Shown here: positions 43,626 through 52,179 of the stretch, in pieces
How the letters are laid out: each line of letters begins with the position of its first letter
Position numbering within the stretch: position 1 is the first letter of the stretch
From: JAAXKN01 sp036261625
GTDB lineage: Bacteria; Bacteroidota; Ignavibacteria; Ignavibacteriales; SURF-24
Direction: 5' to 3'
Assembly: GCA_036261625.1 (NCBI GenBank)
Contig: DATAKL010000019.1
Location: 39,441-103,440, forward strand
DNA: 64,000 nt
Program-made: the position numbers and the translations under genes
Notes under the pieces: generated by a model
What the model was told of the DNA's origin: nothing
The model's database searches: none
Seen by the model: only the letters and a program-made list of their open reading frames with translations

Positions 43626-44747
43626 ATGAAAAAAGACGCTTATTTCTTCACACACGATTCCAACGCCAGGAGAGATCCAAAGATCATAGCTTTAAGGGGA
43701 GCCTACGGATCAGAGGGTTACGCATGGTTCTGGATGATAGTGGAAATACTTAGAGAGCAGAACGGGTACAAATATAACATCGGCAGCAAGTTCGGCATTT
43801 CCTCTTTGGCCTCAGAACTTCAGTGCGACGTTAACCGCCTCAGAGAATTCATCAATGACTGCATAAACGAGTTCAACCTTTTTGAGTCAGATGGACAGTA
43901 CTTTTGGAGCAACAGCCTCGCCGAACGGATGGACACATGGGAAAACATAAAGGAAAAACGTTCCAAGGCGGGGAAAAAGGGAGCTAACAAGCGCTGGGAA
44001 GACAATGGCAATGCTACAAATTCCGATGGCAATGCCATGGAAAACGATAGCAAAGCCATTCCTGAAAGTGAGAAAATGCCTTTGCCATTAAAAACGATAG
44101 CAAACGCATCAAATTCTAGAGCTTTGCCATCAAATTCGATAGCAAGAGATAATAGAAAAGAGATAATAGAGATTATAGAAAAGAAAGTAGAAGTAGTAAA
44201 TGCATGCGAGCCTGAAGAAGAAAAGCACCAACAGCCCCGCCCCGATTTGCCTCAGGCAGATAAAATTCTGAAAATCAACTGGAACCGTCTTCCAAGAAAT
44301 AACGCTGAACGCGAAGGGTTCCAGAACCTTATCGAACAGTACGGCTACGAGGAAGTTGATAAAGCCTTAAAGAAAGCCACCCATGACAGCAAGGAAGGCA
44401 ATAACCTTGAGTTCCTTGGTTATGTCGACAAGATCATGAAAACCGGTGGCGTTAACGACTTCAGGGCTTATTCCAAAAAGGAATTGCAGGAAACAGGAAA
44501 AAAGTTTGAGCTTTATGTCGCCGTTTCCATCCCTGAACGCAGCACATTTGAGCCTTTCTACGTGAGCAAAGAAGACCAGAAGCGCTTTAACCTGCTCCTA
44601 TGGACATCTCGCAGTAAGAATGAACCAAAAGCCGAAACATGTCCCATATGCAAAGGTGAGAAAGGATTCCTGAAGGAAGTCGTAAAAGACGGCAGAACCT
44701 ATGAAGCCTGGGTTGACTGTGAATGCCAGAGGAGAAAAGCCGTATGA
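43626..44747 (+). CDS. Phage replication initiator with DUF4373/Lin1244-like domain
   Basis: A 373-residue protein. The first ~95 residues (DAYFFTHDSNARRDPKI; GAYGSEGYAWFWMIVEIL) match the DUF4373/Lin1244 N-terminal domain, a winged helix used by phage initiators. RSKAGKKGANKRWED is typical of the next part. A low-complexity linker (about 130-180) is encoded by repeated DNA. A DnaD-like helical region follows (FQNLIEQYGYEEVDKALKKA), then a C-terminal zinc pair CPICKGEKG...DCEC. Start is ATG 43626; the frame's earlier TTG is unlikely. It probably loads host helicase at the embedded origin. Confidence 0.82.
   Translation: MKKDAYFFTHDSNARRDPKIIALRGAYGSEGYAWFWMIVEILREQNGYKYNIGSKFGISSLASELQCDVNRLREFINDCINEFNLFESDGQYFWSNSLAERMDTWENIKEKRSKAGKKGANKRWEDNGNATNSDGNAMENDSKAIPESEKMPLPLKTIANASNSRALPSNSIARDNRKEIIEIIEKKVEVVNACEPEEEKHQQPRPDLPQADKILKINWNRLPRNNAEREGFQNLIEQYGYEEVDKALKKATHDSKEGNNLEFLGYVDKIMKTGGVNDFRAYSKKELQETGKKFELYVAVSIPERSTFEPFYVSKEDQKRFNLLLWTSRSKNEPKAETCPICKGEKGFLKEVVKDGRTYEAWVDCECQRRKAV
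44003..44190. other. Candidate phage replication origin: iterons plus AT-rich tract
   Basis: Inside the initiator gene, copies of CGATxGCAAnGCCAT occur at 44024-44038, 44045-44059, 44095-44109 and a partial one at 44137-44150, with a diverged copy at 44003-44017. The 14-mer AAAACGATAGCAAA occurs exactly twice (44041, 44091). TTTGCCAT occurs in opposite orientation at 44081 and 44123. An A/T-rich stretch follows (about 44,148-44,190). The layout resembles lambda ori within gene O. Confidence 0.6.
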
Positions 44748-45187
44748 GCCGATTTTCAGGTTGGAGCGAAAAGAACCTGGCTGGCCTGAATATAATCCAG
44801 GACGGATTAAGCTTAGCTAACCGGCATTTTGACGAGATAATTGCTAAGCCAGCCAACAAGTTCGGAGCTGTAAAGACCGAGACCGGCGGGATTAAATACG
44901 ACAGCAAAATGGAAGCTAATTATGCAATGCAACTCGAGTGGAGACTAAGAACAGGGGAGATTTCAGCGTATAAAGGACAGGTGGAAATTCCTCTGGAAGT
45001 AGCGGGCGTTCATATCTGCAATTACATAATCGATTTTGTAGTTACATATCCGGACGGCACGTCTGAATATGTGGAAGTAAAGGGCCATCCGACACCGGCA
45101 TGGCGTATCAAGTGGAAATTATTCAGGGCATTATATCCTGAATTAAAAATTAAACTCGTAAGAAAGAATGACAATAAAAGACAATAA
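44744..45187 (+). CDS. DUF1064 nuclease-like protein
   Basis: A 147-residue protein. GGIKYDSKMEANYAMQLEWR, IIDFVVTYPDGTSEYVEVKG and RIKWKLFRALYPELKIK match DUF1064, a PD-(D/E)xK nuclease-like phage family; the catalytic set would be Glu, Asp and E-x-K, all present. The ATG at 44744 has AGAGGAG upstream and is preferred over the earlier ATG at 44723. It overlaps the initiator stop by four bases. It may resolve branched DNA. Confidence 0.78.
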   Translation: MSRFSGWSEKNLAGLNIIQDGLSLANRHFDEIIAKPANKFGAVKTETGGIKYDSKMEANYAMQLEWRLRTGEISAYKGQVEIPLEVAGVHICNYIIDFVVTYPDGTSEYVEVKGHPTPAWRIKWKLFRALYPELKIKLVRKNDNKRQ

Positions 45188-45204
45188 TTTTTAGGAGTAA
45201 CCAA

Positions 45205-45480
45205 ATGATCTACATCGATGAAGTTCAGAACCGCGGCCGCCTTGGCCAGAGCAGCAAGATGATCTCAGACAACGGCCCGGACGAGCTCAAAAACTTTGTT
45301 AAGGGACTCGGAATGAACCCGGCATGGATAAGGGTCGATTCTCTCGTTCCTCACATTAACGTATTCCCCAATAACAGGGTCAGGGCCATCGAGGCCGGAG
45401 CCAAGCCCATCACCAGGCAGGAATATCTTCAGCTGCTCGCAAGGATCTCGCGTCCGGAAGAACTGGCAAAGGCAGTATAA
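45205..45480 (+). CDS. DUF4031-like phage protein
   Basis: A 91-residue protein (MIYIDEVQNRGRLGQSSKMI; ELKNFVKGLGMNPAWIRVDS; RVRAIEAGAKPITRQEYL). The pattern matches DUF4031, small proteins of unknown function often found in phages. Start ATG 45205 has TAGGAG at 45192-45197. It lies in the string of small genes after the initiator. Confidence 0.6.
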   Translation: MIYIDEVQNRGRLGQSSKMISDNGPDELKNFVKGLGMNPAWIRVDSLVPHINVFPNNRVRAIEAGAKPITRQEYLQLLARISRPEELAKAV

Positions 45481-45514
45481 AAACAATTACACTGAAATTA
45501 AATGAAGGTGCGAA

Positions 45515-45745
45515 ATGAAAGAGGAAATTTTAGAGATATTCGATAACAGTTTTTACTTATCGGTATCAGAAGGAATAGGCGGAAAAGACAAAGCCGCAGA
45601 AGAAATCGTGAAGCTATATAATAGCCGTAACTGCGGTAATTGCAGGTATTTGGTTAACGACCATTGGGGAATAAAATGTACTTGCCATGAGCTTTATATG
45701 CAGAACGAAGAAATTATTAAGTGCAATGACTGGGAGGGCAAATGA
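45515..45745 (+). CDS. Small cysteine-rich phage protein
   Basis: A 76-residue protein with four to five cysteines (NCGNCRYL; KCTCHEL; KCNDWE) that could bind one zinc ion. The sequence has a hydrophilic N-terminal helix (EEILEIFDNSFY). No family is recognised. It ends ATGA with the next small zinc protein, so the two are translated together. Confidence 0.5.
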   Translation: MKEEILEIFDNSFYLSVSEGIGGKDKAAEEIVKLYNSRNCGNCRYLVNDHWGIKCTCHELYMQNEEIIKCNDWEGK

Positions 45746-45906
45746 ACTTCCTGCGCAGACCCAAAGTAACCTACATAAAAAAGCGATGCACCCGTCCAAG
45801 GTGCAGCAGCGACACGATGGTAAAGGAAGGGCAGGCAATCTACTGCAAGCTGTGCGGCTGGCACTATTCCCGGCATGGATCGGGGAAGAGGAAGAAAGCA
45901 GCATGA
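45742..45906 (+). CDS. 54-residue zinc-ribbon protein
   Basis: A short basic protein starting MNFLRRPKVTYIKKRCTRPRC, with Cys pairs C-x4-C (CTRPRC) and C-x2-C (YCKLCGWHY), a simple zinc ribbon. Both ends overlap neighbours as ATGA (45742-45745 and 45903-45906), strong evidence that it is a real gene despite its size. Function unknown; nucleic-acid binding would fit. Confidence 0.6.
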   Translation: MNFLRRPKVTYIKKRCTRPRCSSDTMVKEGQAIYCKLCGWHYSRHGSGKRKKAA

Positions 45907-46478
45907 ACCTGAAGGAAAAGGAAATACAGGACATTATTCTCAAGACATATCATGAGCGTGGGCATTACCCGATCACATTAAACTTTGTGGGAATGGGTCT
46001 TGGAGAGTGCGACGTGATTTCAATTTCCTCTGCCAATTTCAGCTATGAGTTTGAGATAAAAGTAAGCCGCTCCGACTTCAAGGCAGACTTCAAAAACAAA
46101 TGGGGAAAGCATGACAGAATGAGCGGAAATCCCGGGATCAGGACTTATGATAAATCCACTCCTAAGGGAAAGATCAAGGACTATTACAAAATGTATGAAT
46201 CCTGTAACTACTTCTTTTACGTCTGTCCTGATGGTCTGATCAGCGCTGAAGAGGTACCGGAATACGCAGGGCTGATCTATGTCGTAGAGGGTAGGCGGGA
46301 AATGGAGCTGAAGGAGATTAAAAAGGCTCCGTTACTGCATAAGGAGAAAGCAGACGCGGCACTGATTAAGCAGATCGGCCGCAACCTTACTAACAAACTT
46401 TTCTTCGGTTGCAGCTACACGGAATATAAATTCAAAAGCAAGTATGCTGAGAAGCTCGAGGGGGAGGTGGTTCAATGA
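45903..46478 (+). CDS. PD-(D/E)xK nuclease-like protein, MmcB-related
   Basis: A 191-residue protein. GECDVISISSANFSYEFEIK gives an aspartate then the E-x-K motif (FEIKVSRSDFKADFKNKWG), followed by CNYFFYVCPDGLI and VPEYAGLIYVVEG, the fold of MmcB/VRR-Nuc-type restriction-like nucleases. The start is ATG 45903, in ATGA overlap; the open frame runs further upstream to 45687 but out of frame with the genes there. It may process recombination intermediates. Confidence 0.7.
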   Translation: MNLKEKEIQDIILKTYHERGHYPITLNFVGMGLGECDVISISSANFSYEFEIKVSRSDFKADFKNKWGKHDRMSGNPGIRTYDKSTPKGKIKDYYKMYESCNYFFYVCPDGLISAEEVPEYAGLIYVVEGRREMELKEIKKAPLLHKEKADAALIKQIGRNLTNKLFFGCSYTEYKFKSKYAEKLEGEVVQ

Positions 46479-46560
46479 GAAGATAAAACAGGAAGGTGCT
46501 AATGACTGTGTGCCGGTTGTAGGATTCCGGCACATTTTATAAACTAAAACGGGAAATAAT

Positions 46561-46740
46561 ATGAACGATAAACTAGCAAAGAAAATCAGAAAGCAGATCA
46601 ACCGCAAAGTCAGAACCGACATGGAGGATCTGGCCAGAACGCTCAGCGATGCCAGACTATACTGGCGCATTGTCTACGCCTTCAGGATCGTTTTCAGATG
46701 GCATCCGGAAGTAAAATTTCAGTCGAGGAAGCCGAGATGA
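46561..46740 (+). CDS. 59-residue basic phage protein
   Basis: Starts MNDKLAKKIRKQINRKVRTD and ends FQSRKPR; strongly basic, mostly helical. The stop overlaps the next start as ATGA (46737-46740), which supports it as a gene. It may bind nucleic acid; no family is recognised. The 82 bases before it have a GGTTGTAGGATTCCGGCAC motif and no gene. Confidence 0.5.
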   Translation: MNDKLAKKIRKQINRKVRTDMEDLARTLSDARLYWRIVYAFRIVFRWHPEVKFQSRKPR

Positions 46741-47219
46741 AAGTAATAACTCTTTATCAGCCGTGGGCACAATGGATAATATGGGGATGGAAAACCATAG
46801 AGACCAGGACGCACAGTAAATTCAACTGCCTTAAAGGCCAAAGGATTGCTATCCATGCGGCGAAGGCTTACGACAGTCAGGCTTTCAATGCCGCTGAAAG
46901 ATACATGACTCCGGAGCAAAGAAGAATCCACATGAATTGCGAGGAAGAAGGGTTCTACGATATGGGCGCTATCCTCGGGACTGCCTTAGTCTGGGAATCA
47001 GGGCGCTTAAGCTCCATGCACGCGCGTGGGGCCTTGATCGAATGCGGAAGCATGGTACGACATGGCCTATTCCTGAAGGAAGTTAAGGAGCTCAGGTACC
47101 CCATTCACGTTTCAGGGCATCAGGGCATCTGGGACTTTGTTTTCAAGGGGGATGAAGAGTTCTTCTGCTCTACAAAGAATATCCTTACAAACGTGGAGTT
47201 CATTGAGTTAAAAAAGTAG
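46737..47219 (+). CDS. ASCH-domain protein
   Basis: A 160-residue protein starting MKVITLYQPWAQWIIWGWKT, the hallmark of ASCH domains (a PUA-like RNA-binding fold), with ETRTHSKFNCLKGQRIAIHAAK, ILGTALVWESGRL and a C-terminal GIWDFVF. ASCH proteins act on RNA or modified nucleotides. The start is ATG 46737; an upstream start at 46698 is an artefact of the frame. It is the last early gene, before a terminator. Confidence 0.82.
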   Translation: MKVITLYQPWAQWIIWGWKTIETRTHSKFNCLKGQRIAIHAAKAYDSQAFNAAERYMTPEQRRIHMNCEEEGFYDMGAILGTALVWESGRLSSMHARGALIECGSMVRHGLFLKEVKELRYPIHVSGHQGIWDFVFKGDEEFFCSTKNILTNVEFIELKK

Positions 47220-47226
47220 TAAAATG

Positions 47227-47257
47227 AAAGAGGCCGTCCTGCCAGACAGCCTCTTTT
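47227..47257 (+). terminator. Terminator at the end of the early operon
   Basis: AAAGAGGC (47227-47234) pairs with GCCTCTTT (47249-47256) and a T follows. It begins 8 bases after the ASCH stop and separates early from late genes. Confidence 0.75.
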
Positions 47258-47361
47258 GTTGGGTAATAGACTGCGAATCACCTACCCAAATAATGCCGTT
47301 AAATTAATTCCTGCACATCCTAAAGTCAAGCTTTGGAATGCAGGAAAGCGGTCTTTTCTTA

Positions 47362-47385
47362 AAATCCTAAAGATTTTCAGGATTT
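47362..47385. repeat. Hairpin repeat, copy 1
   Basis: AAATCCT (47362-47368) and AGGATTT (47379-47385) form a stem. The first 23 bases of this element recur exactly at 52879-52901. It lies 49 bases before the first packaging gene, between terminator and terminase. Confidence 0.65.
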
Positions 47386-47433
47386 ATTTAATCCACATAA
47401 GTTTTATTATTCAACAAGAAAATAAGCATTAAA

Positions 47434-47688
47434 ATGAACAGCGAATTTGTACTCGATCTTATGAAAGTCCTTGTCGCGCACAAGTATATCCCTGCAACTG
47501 TCCTGATGCATGAGGAAATCCGCGTTGAATACCGGAAGCTGAGAGCTGAAGGAATCAAGGGGAAGGATGCAAGGGAAATTCTTGCAGATAACCATAATAC
47601 ATCTGAAAAGAACATTCAAAGTATTCTTTACGCCAAGCGTAAGAGTTTTAATGCTTATGAAATGGAGGACGTAGATGCCACCACTTAA
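47434..47688 (+). CDS. Small protein before terminase, HTH-like
   Basis: An 84-residue protein with a helix-turn-helix-like stretch (EGIKGKDAREILADNHN; TSEKNIQSILYAKRK). It overlaps the small terminase gene by 14 bases. It may assist DNA recognition in packaging, but the family is not recognised. Confidence 0.5.
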   Translation: MNSEFVLDLMKVLVAHKYIPATVLMHEEIRVEYRKLRAEGIKGKDAREILADNHNTSEKNIQSILYAKRKSFNAYEMEDVDATT

Positions 47689-48235
47689 AAAGAAAGCAAG
47701 AACCAAGATTACCGCCCAGGAGAAGAAGTTCTGCAACTTATACCTGAAGCTGGGCAATTACGGGAAAGCGTACACAGCTGCCGGCTACAGGTCTTCTTCC
47801 AAGAACGCAAGCCGGAACGGCCTCAGGCTATTTAATACTGCCCGGGTGCAGGAATACTGGCAGGAAATACTGGAACAGGCTGATGAAGAGCTCCTTGTAA
47901 GCAGGAAAGATATAATCCTTGCCCTGAGGGATATCGCATTCTCTGACATGAACGACTTTTTAAGGTGGAAAGGAAGAGTTGTGGAGAAAGAAGGAGCCTC
48001 CGGAGATATATATCTGCAGGGGCCAGAAATTGACCTGTTCAACTCAACCGACCTGAACGGCAAGGTAGTGCAGTCAGTTACGTTTTCACCCAAAGACGGG
48101 TTTGATTTTAAGCTTGAGCCGAGGCTTCCGGCTCTTAAGTTGCTGGCTCAAATAAAGAAGATGTTGATAAATGAGGTTAAGCATTCAGGCGAAGTGACGG
48201 AAAAGGTAATATTCAAAGACGATCTGGATGAATGA
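47675..48235 (+). CDS. terS: Terminase small subunit
   Basis: A 186-residue protein. ITAQEKKFCNLYLKLGNYGK and AYTAAGYRSSSKNASRNGLR are the terminase_2 N-terminal helix-turn-helix; VQEYWQEILEQADEE and the helical middle fit the oligomerisation region. It recognises the packaging site on phage DNA. It overlaps the large subunit gene by 8 bases. Confidence 0.88.
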   Translation: MPPLKKKARTKITAQEKKFCNLYLKLGNYGKAYTAAGYRSSSKNASRNGLRLFNTARVQEYWQEILEQADEELLVSRKDIILALRDIAFSDMNDFLRWKGRVVEKEGASGDIYLQGPEIDLFNSTDLNGKVVQSVTFSPKDGFDFKLEPRLPALKLLAQIKKMLINEVKHSGEVTEKVIFKDDLDE

Positions 48236-49484
48236 GAAGGTTGTCAGCCTCAAGAAGGTTATCGGACGCGGATATAAGGACTTCTGGAAAACAAAAGTCC
48301 GCTACAGGGTAGTTAAAGGGAGCCGCGGAAGCAAGAAATCTACCACCACGGCGCTCTGGGTTATCTACAACATGATGAAATACGACAAGGCCAACACCCT
48401 TGTCGTACGAAAGGTCTTTAAGGACCATAAGGACAGCACGTACGCGCAGCTGAAGTGGGCAATAAACCGCTTCGGCGTGGCCCATTTGTGGAACTGCAAG
48501 CTGAGTCCACTTGAAATTATTTATATACCGACGGGGCAGAAGATACTCTTCCGCGGTATGGATGACCCGATGTCCATTACCTCCATTACAGTCGAGCATG
48601 GTTATTTGTGCTGGGTGTGGTTTGAGGAGTTCTACCAGATAAAAAGCGAAGAGGACTTCAACAAGGTGGATCTTTCCATCCGCGGTGAGGTTCCAGCACC
48701 TCTCTTTAAGCAGATAACCGGCACCTTCAACCCGTGGAACGAAAGGCACTGGCTAAAGAAAAGGTTCTTTGACACAAAGCAGCAGAATGTTTTCGCCCTT
48801 ACCACCAACTACACTATAAATGAGTTCCTGGGCGATGATGACAGGCAGCTTTTCGAAGAGATGAAGGAGAAAAACCCGAGGCGCTTCAGGGTTGAAGGTC
48901 AGGGTGAATGGGGGATATCTGAAGGGCTCATTTATGACGACTGGGAGGAAAGGGAGTTTGACCAGCACGAGCTTGTAAAAGCAAGGCCCTGGATTCAGTC
49001 AGCTTTCGGCCTTGATTTCGGTTATACGGCAGATCCTTCGGGCCTCATCTGCCTTCTGGTGGATATGAAGGAAAAGGAGATCTATGTTTTTGACGAGCAT
49101 TATCAGAATGGAATGCTTAACGACGAGCTGGCGGACATGATTAAATACAAAGGGTACGCCAAGGAAGAGATTGTTGCAGACAGTGCCGAGCCTAAATCAA
49201 TCGATGAAATTAAAAAGTACGGGGTACCCCGGATCAGGGCAGCCAGGAAGGGTAAGGATTCGATCAAAAATGGCATCCAGTTCATTAAGCAGTTTAAGAT
49301 AATCGTTCATCCGAGGTGTGTCAATGCGATTCTTGAGCTGAATAACTATGCATGGGATACAAAGGACGGTAAAATTCTGAATGTTCCTATTGATGAGTAC
49401 AACCACCTCATGGACCCTATGCGCTACGCTCTTGAGAAGTTCATAAAACCAAATACGGTATCGGCAGCACCAAGTTTATATTAA
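48228..49484 (+). CDS. terL: Terminase large subunit
   Basis: A 418-residue packaging motor of the PBSX/terminase_3 type. The Walker A motif is VKGSRGSKKSTTTALW, Walker B CWVWFEEFYQI, the coupling motif ITGTFNPWNERHW. The RNase H-like nuclease starts with GLDFGYTADPSGL, with a second acidic residue in EEIVADSAEPKSIDEI and the last in EYNHLMDPMRYALE. It translocates DNA into the prohead and cuts the concatemer. Confidence 0.92.
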   Translation: MNEKVVSLKKVIGRGYKDFWKTKVRYRVVKGSRGSKKSTTTALWVIYNMMKYDKANTLVVRKVFKDHKDSTYAQLKWAINRFGVAHLWNCKLSPLEIIYIPTGQKILFRGMDDPMSITSITVEHGYLCWVWFEEFYQIKSEEDFNKVDLSIRGEVPAPLFKQITGTFNPWNERHWLKKRFFDTKQQNVFALTTNYTINEFLGDDDRQLFEEMKEKNPRRFRVEGQGEWGISEGLIYDDWEEREFDQHELVKARPWIQSAFGLDFGYTADPSGLICLLVDMKEKEIYVFDEHYQNGMLNDELADMIKYKGYAKEEIVADSAEPKSIDEIKKYGVPRIRAARKGKDSIKNGIQFIKQFKIIVHPRCVNAILELNNYAWDTKDGKILNVPIDEYNHLMDPMRYALEKFIKPNTVSAAPSLY

Positions 49485-49499
49485 TTATAGGGGTCAAAA

Positions 49500-50897
49500 A
49501 TGACAAGTCAGCAGATAGTTCAGTTGCTTAATTCGTACCAGAACAAACTGAATTCCAAGATCATTAAGGATATCATTCAGGATAATCTGGAAACAAAGAA
49601 AAGGGTCAGTGCCCTTTATAACACCTACAAAGGCGATGCTTTAATTAAGAGCAGAACCTTTGAGGACACCACCAAGGTTAATAATAAGCTGCCTCAGGAT
49701 TACCCGGGCGATATCGTCGACCAGGTCGTGGGCTATCTCTGGGGCGTTCCAATAGCCTACAGCATAAATGAGGAGAATTACTCCGAAGGGGAGCTCGTAA
49801 AGGCAAAAGAGGCCCTTAAATCTTTCCTTACACGTAACGACATTGAGGAGCTGGACAGCACGACCGGCGAATTTATGTCCGCCTGCAGCTTTGGGGCTCG
49901 TTTGTGCTACATCGACAAGGATGGGAAAGAAAGGGTAATGAATATAAAGCCCTGGGAGTGCGCTTTTATTATGGATCCCACGCTCGATGAGGTACAGTTC
50001 GGATTTATTTACTATGACATTGACCTTATCGAGAATGGGAAATCGGTTAAAAGGACCAAGGTCGAATGGTACGACAATCAGAACGTTTCCTTCTTCATTA
50101 CTGACGATAAGGGCGATTTTACTCCTGACCCCACACAACCTGAACCTAAGGCGCACCTGTTCGATTATGTCCCTCTCGTAATTTACCCCAATAACAACAT
50201 TATGAAGAGTGACTTTGAGAAGGTGCAGGAAGATATAGACGCCATGGACAGGCTCTTGTCTGACATACAGAATGAGGCTGAAGAGTTCCGACTGGCTTAT
50301 ATGGTCTTTGAGAATGCTACTGTAGACAAGGAAACCGTACAGGCAGCGAGGAGAAGCGGAGCTTTCAGCTTGCCTGAAAATGGCAAAGCAAGCTTCCTTA
50401 CCAAAGATATCAACGCAGAATTCCTTGAAAATCATAAAAAGACGCTGAACGAGAACATATACAAGTTCAGCAAGTCCGTCGATATGAACGATGAGAACTT
50501 CAGCGGTGCGGCTCAGACAGGTGAGTCAAGGAAATGGAAACTCGTGGGCCTTGAGACAAAGGCTAAGACCAAGGAAAGGAAGTTCACCAAGGCCACCAGA
50601 ACCATGTTTAAGATTATCTGCTCAGCCTGGGCAAAAAAGCAGATAAAGCTCAACTATGAGGATATAGAGATGCAGTACACTCGTAACCTTCCGGTTGATC
50701 TTGACTACTCAGCAACGGTTACAGGAAAGCTTAAGGGCATGGTCAGTGAAAAGACAAGGCTCAGCCTCCTTCCATTTGTCCCAGACCCCGAGGCAGAACT
50801 GCAGCAGATGCAGGATGAGGAAGCATCGAATCCTAACATAAACTGGGAAACTGTTCCTCCTAAACCTAAAAATTCAGGAGATGGAGCCAATGGCTGA
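49500..50897 (+). CDS. Portal protein, SPP1 gp6 family
   Basis: A 465-residue protein. YPGDIVDQVVGYLWGVPIAYS, EFMSACSFGARLCYIDKDGK and the late SKSVDMNDENFSGAAQTGESRKW match SPP1-type portals. It forms the dodecameric vertex ring that DNA passes through. The C-terminal tail is Asn/Glu-rich. The gene starts 15 bases after terL and overlaps the next small gene. Confidence 0.9.
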   Translation: MTSQQIVQLLNSYQNKLNSKIIKDIIQDNLETKKRVSALYNTYKGDALIKSRTFEDTTKVNNKLPQDYPGDIVDQVVGYLWGVPIAYSINEENYSEGELVKAKEALKSFLTRNDIEELDSTTGEFMSACSFGARLCYIDKDGKERVMNIKPWECAFIMDPTLDEVQFGFIYYDIDLIENGKSVKRTKVEWYDNQNVSFFITDDKGDFTPDPTQPEPKAHLFDYVPLVIYPNNNIMKSDFEKVQEDIDAMDRLLSDIQNEAEEFRLAYMVFENATVDKETVQAARRSGAFSLPENGKASFLTKDINAEFLENHKKTLNENIYKFSKSVDMNDENFSGAAQTGESRKWKLVGLETKAKTKERKFTKATRTMFKIICSAWAKKQIKLNYEDIEMQYTRNLPVDLDYSATVTGKLKGMVSEKTRLSLLPFVPDPEAELQQMQDEEASNPNINWETVPPKPKNSGDGANG

Positions 50898-51174
50898 TAA
50901 GCTGCTCTATGAGCTTCCTTTTTGCTTCCAAAGCGAAGATGAGAAGCTTTATGAAATGGTAGGAATAGACACCACCAACACGCAATTTGAAAGTGAAGTG
51001 GCCATGGGAGTACTGGACTTAAACGAAATCGTGCAGTTTAACGCCGGGGAGGACTCCTCAGAGACGTGTATAAGGCTGTCTTATATTTCATTTAATATCA
51101 AAGTCCCATATCAGGATTTCAAGGAATTATATTCAAAGGCAACCGGCAGGGAGATATTGTCTTATGGTAAATAA
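50890..51174 (+). CDS. Small conserved head-region protein
   Basis: A 94-residue acidic protein (MADKLLYELPFCFQSEDEK; FNAGEDSSETCIRLSYISF). The start ATG 50890 has AGGAG at 50875-50879 in good position; the ATG at 50881 is too close to it. It overlaps the portal stop and the gp7-like start. The family is not recognised; proteins of this size and place may assist head assembly. Confidence 0.55.
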   Translation: MADKLLYELPFCFQSEDEKLYEMVGIDTTNTQFESEVAMGVLDLNEIVQFNAGEDSSETCIRLSYISFNIKVPYQDFKELYSKATGREILSYGK

Positions 51175-52108
51175 AGCCTTAAATGAATTTATTGCCAAAA
51201 CACTCTCCAAGTCTGATACTAACATGGAGAAGCTGCTTGCTCAGTTTTGCAATACTCTTCTTTCCGACCTGAACGAGGCAAGAAAGGAGATTCAGCTTAA
51301 AATCGCCTGGATTTACGAGAAATACGGCGATGACGTGGATATGCAGACCATGCAGCAGAAAAGCAGGCTCATAAATCTTGACAGGCAGATTGCAGGTGAA
51401 ATTGAAGCACTAACAAAAGACAATCTCAAAGCAATTACGACCTGCATTGAAGGCTTCTACTCTGAAAGCTTTATGTACACCGGCTACGCATTGGAGATGG
51501 GAATTAAGGCCGATCTGGGCTTCGGTATTCTCAACCCAAAAACCATCCAGGCGGCCGTCTTAAACCCCATGGATAAGATTAAATGGCCTGATGCCCTTAA
51601 GGCAAACGCTGAGAACTATGCCAACAGGATCAGCCAGGAGGTAAGGCGCGGACTGATCACCGGTCAGGGTTATGCAAAGACGGCCGGAAAAGTAACCGAG
51701 CTTACGACAAAGCACGCAAATAAAACCTTCCGGATAGTCAGGACCGAAAGCCACAGGGTTCATAACCTCGGCCGAATTATGGGTTACGAGGAGGGGGAAT
51801 CTGCAGCTGAAGATCTTGGCTTTACCACCAAACGCATATGGGTGGCCACTCTCGACAACAAGACGCGCGACAGCCACGCTGAGATGGACGGGCAGGAGGC
51901 AAACGAAAACGATATGTTTGTCCTCCCGAGCGGCGTTGAAACCATGGGCCCCGGTCTCTCCGGAATTGCAGAAGAGGATATCAACTGCCGCTGCACAACA
52001 AGGCTTGAAATAGTCGGAATGGAGCCATCGGCCAGAAAGGATAACATTTCAAAAAAAATCGTGCCCTATAAGCCCTTCGAAGAATGGAAAAAGGGGAAGG
52101 AACAATAA
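51164..52108 (+). CDS. Minor head protein, SPP1 gp7/Mu F-like
   Basis: A 314-residue protein. The C-terminal half has the Mu F core: FRIVRTESHRVHNLGRIMGY, IWVATLDNKTRDSHAEMDGQ, and GIAEEDINCRCTTRLEIVG. The N-terminal half is helical. SPP1 gp7 binds the portal and affects DNA ejection. It overlaps the preceding gene by 11 bases and is followed by the unrelated HNH gene. Confidence 0.9.
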   Translation: MVNKALNEFIAKTLSKSDTNMEKLLAQFCNTLLSDLNEARKEIQLKIAWIYEKYGDDVDMQTMQQKSRLINLDRQIAGEIEALTKDNLKAITTCIEGFYSESFMYTGYALEMGIKADLGFGILNPKTIQAAVLNPMDKIKWPDALKANAENYANRISQEVRRGLITGQGYAKTAGKVTELTTKHANKTFRIVRTESHRVHNLGRIMGYEEGESAAEDLGFTTKRIWVATLDNKTRDSHAEMDGQEANENDMFVLPSGVETMGPGLSGIAEEDINCRCTTRLEIVGMEPSARKDNISKKIVPYKPFEEWKKGKEQ

Positions 52109-52179
52109 ATATAAAAAATCGTTAGGATGACAAAATGTATTATATTAAATTGCATTACCTTTAATAATCACCAATCCAA

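Noticed and set aside
44003..44150. CRISPR-like array
   Set aside because: Repeat units are short, irregularly spaced, partly inverted and within a coding gene; better explained as iterons. No CRISPR array was seen in the window.
45687..45902. Upstream extension of the MmcB-like frame
   Set aside because: It overlaps two small genes linked by ATGA junctions; the ATG at 45903 forms the next such junction.
49641..50435. 264-codon frame antisense to the portal gene
   Set aside because: It lies wholly within the strongly supported portal gene and has no recognisable domain; a mirror-frame effect.
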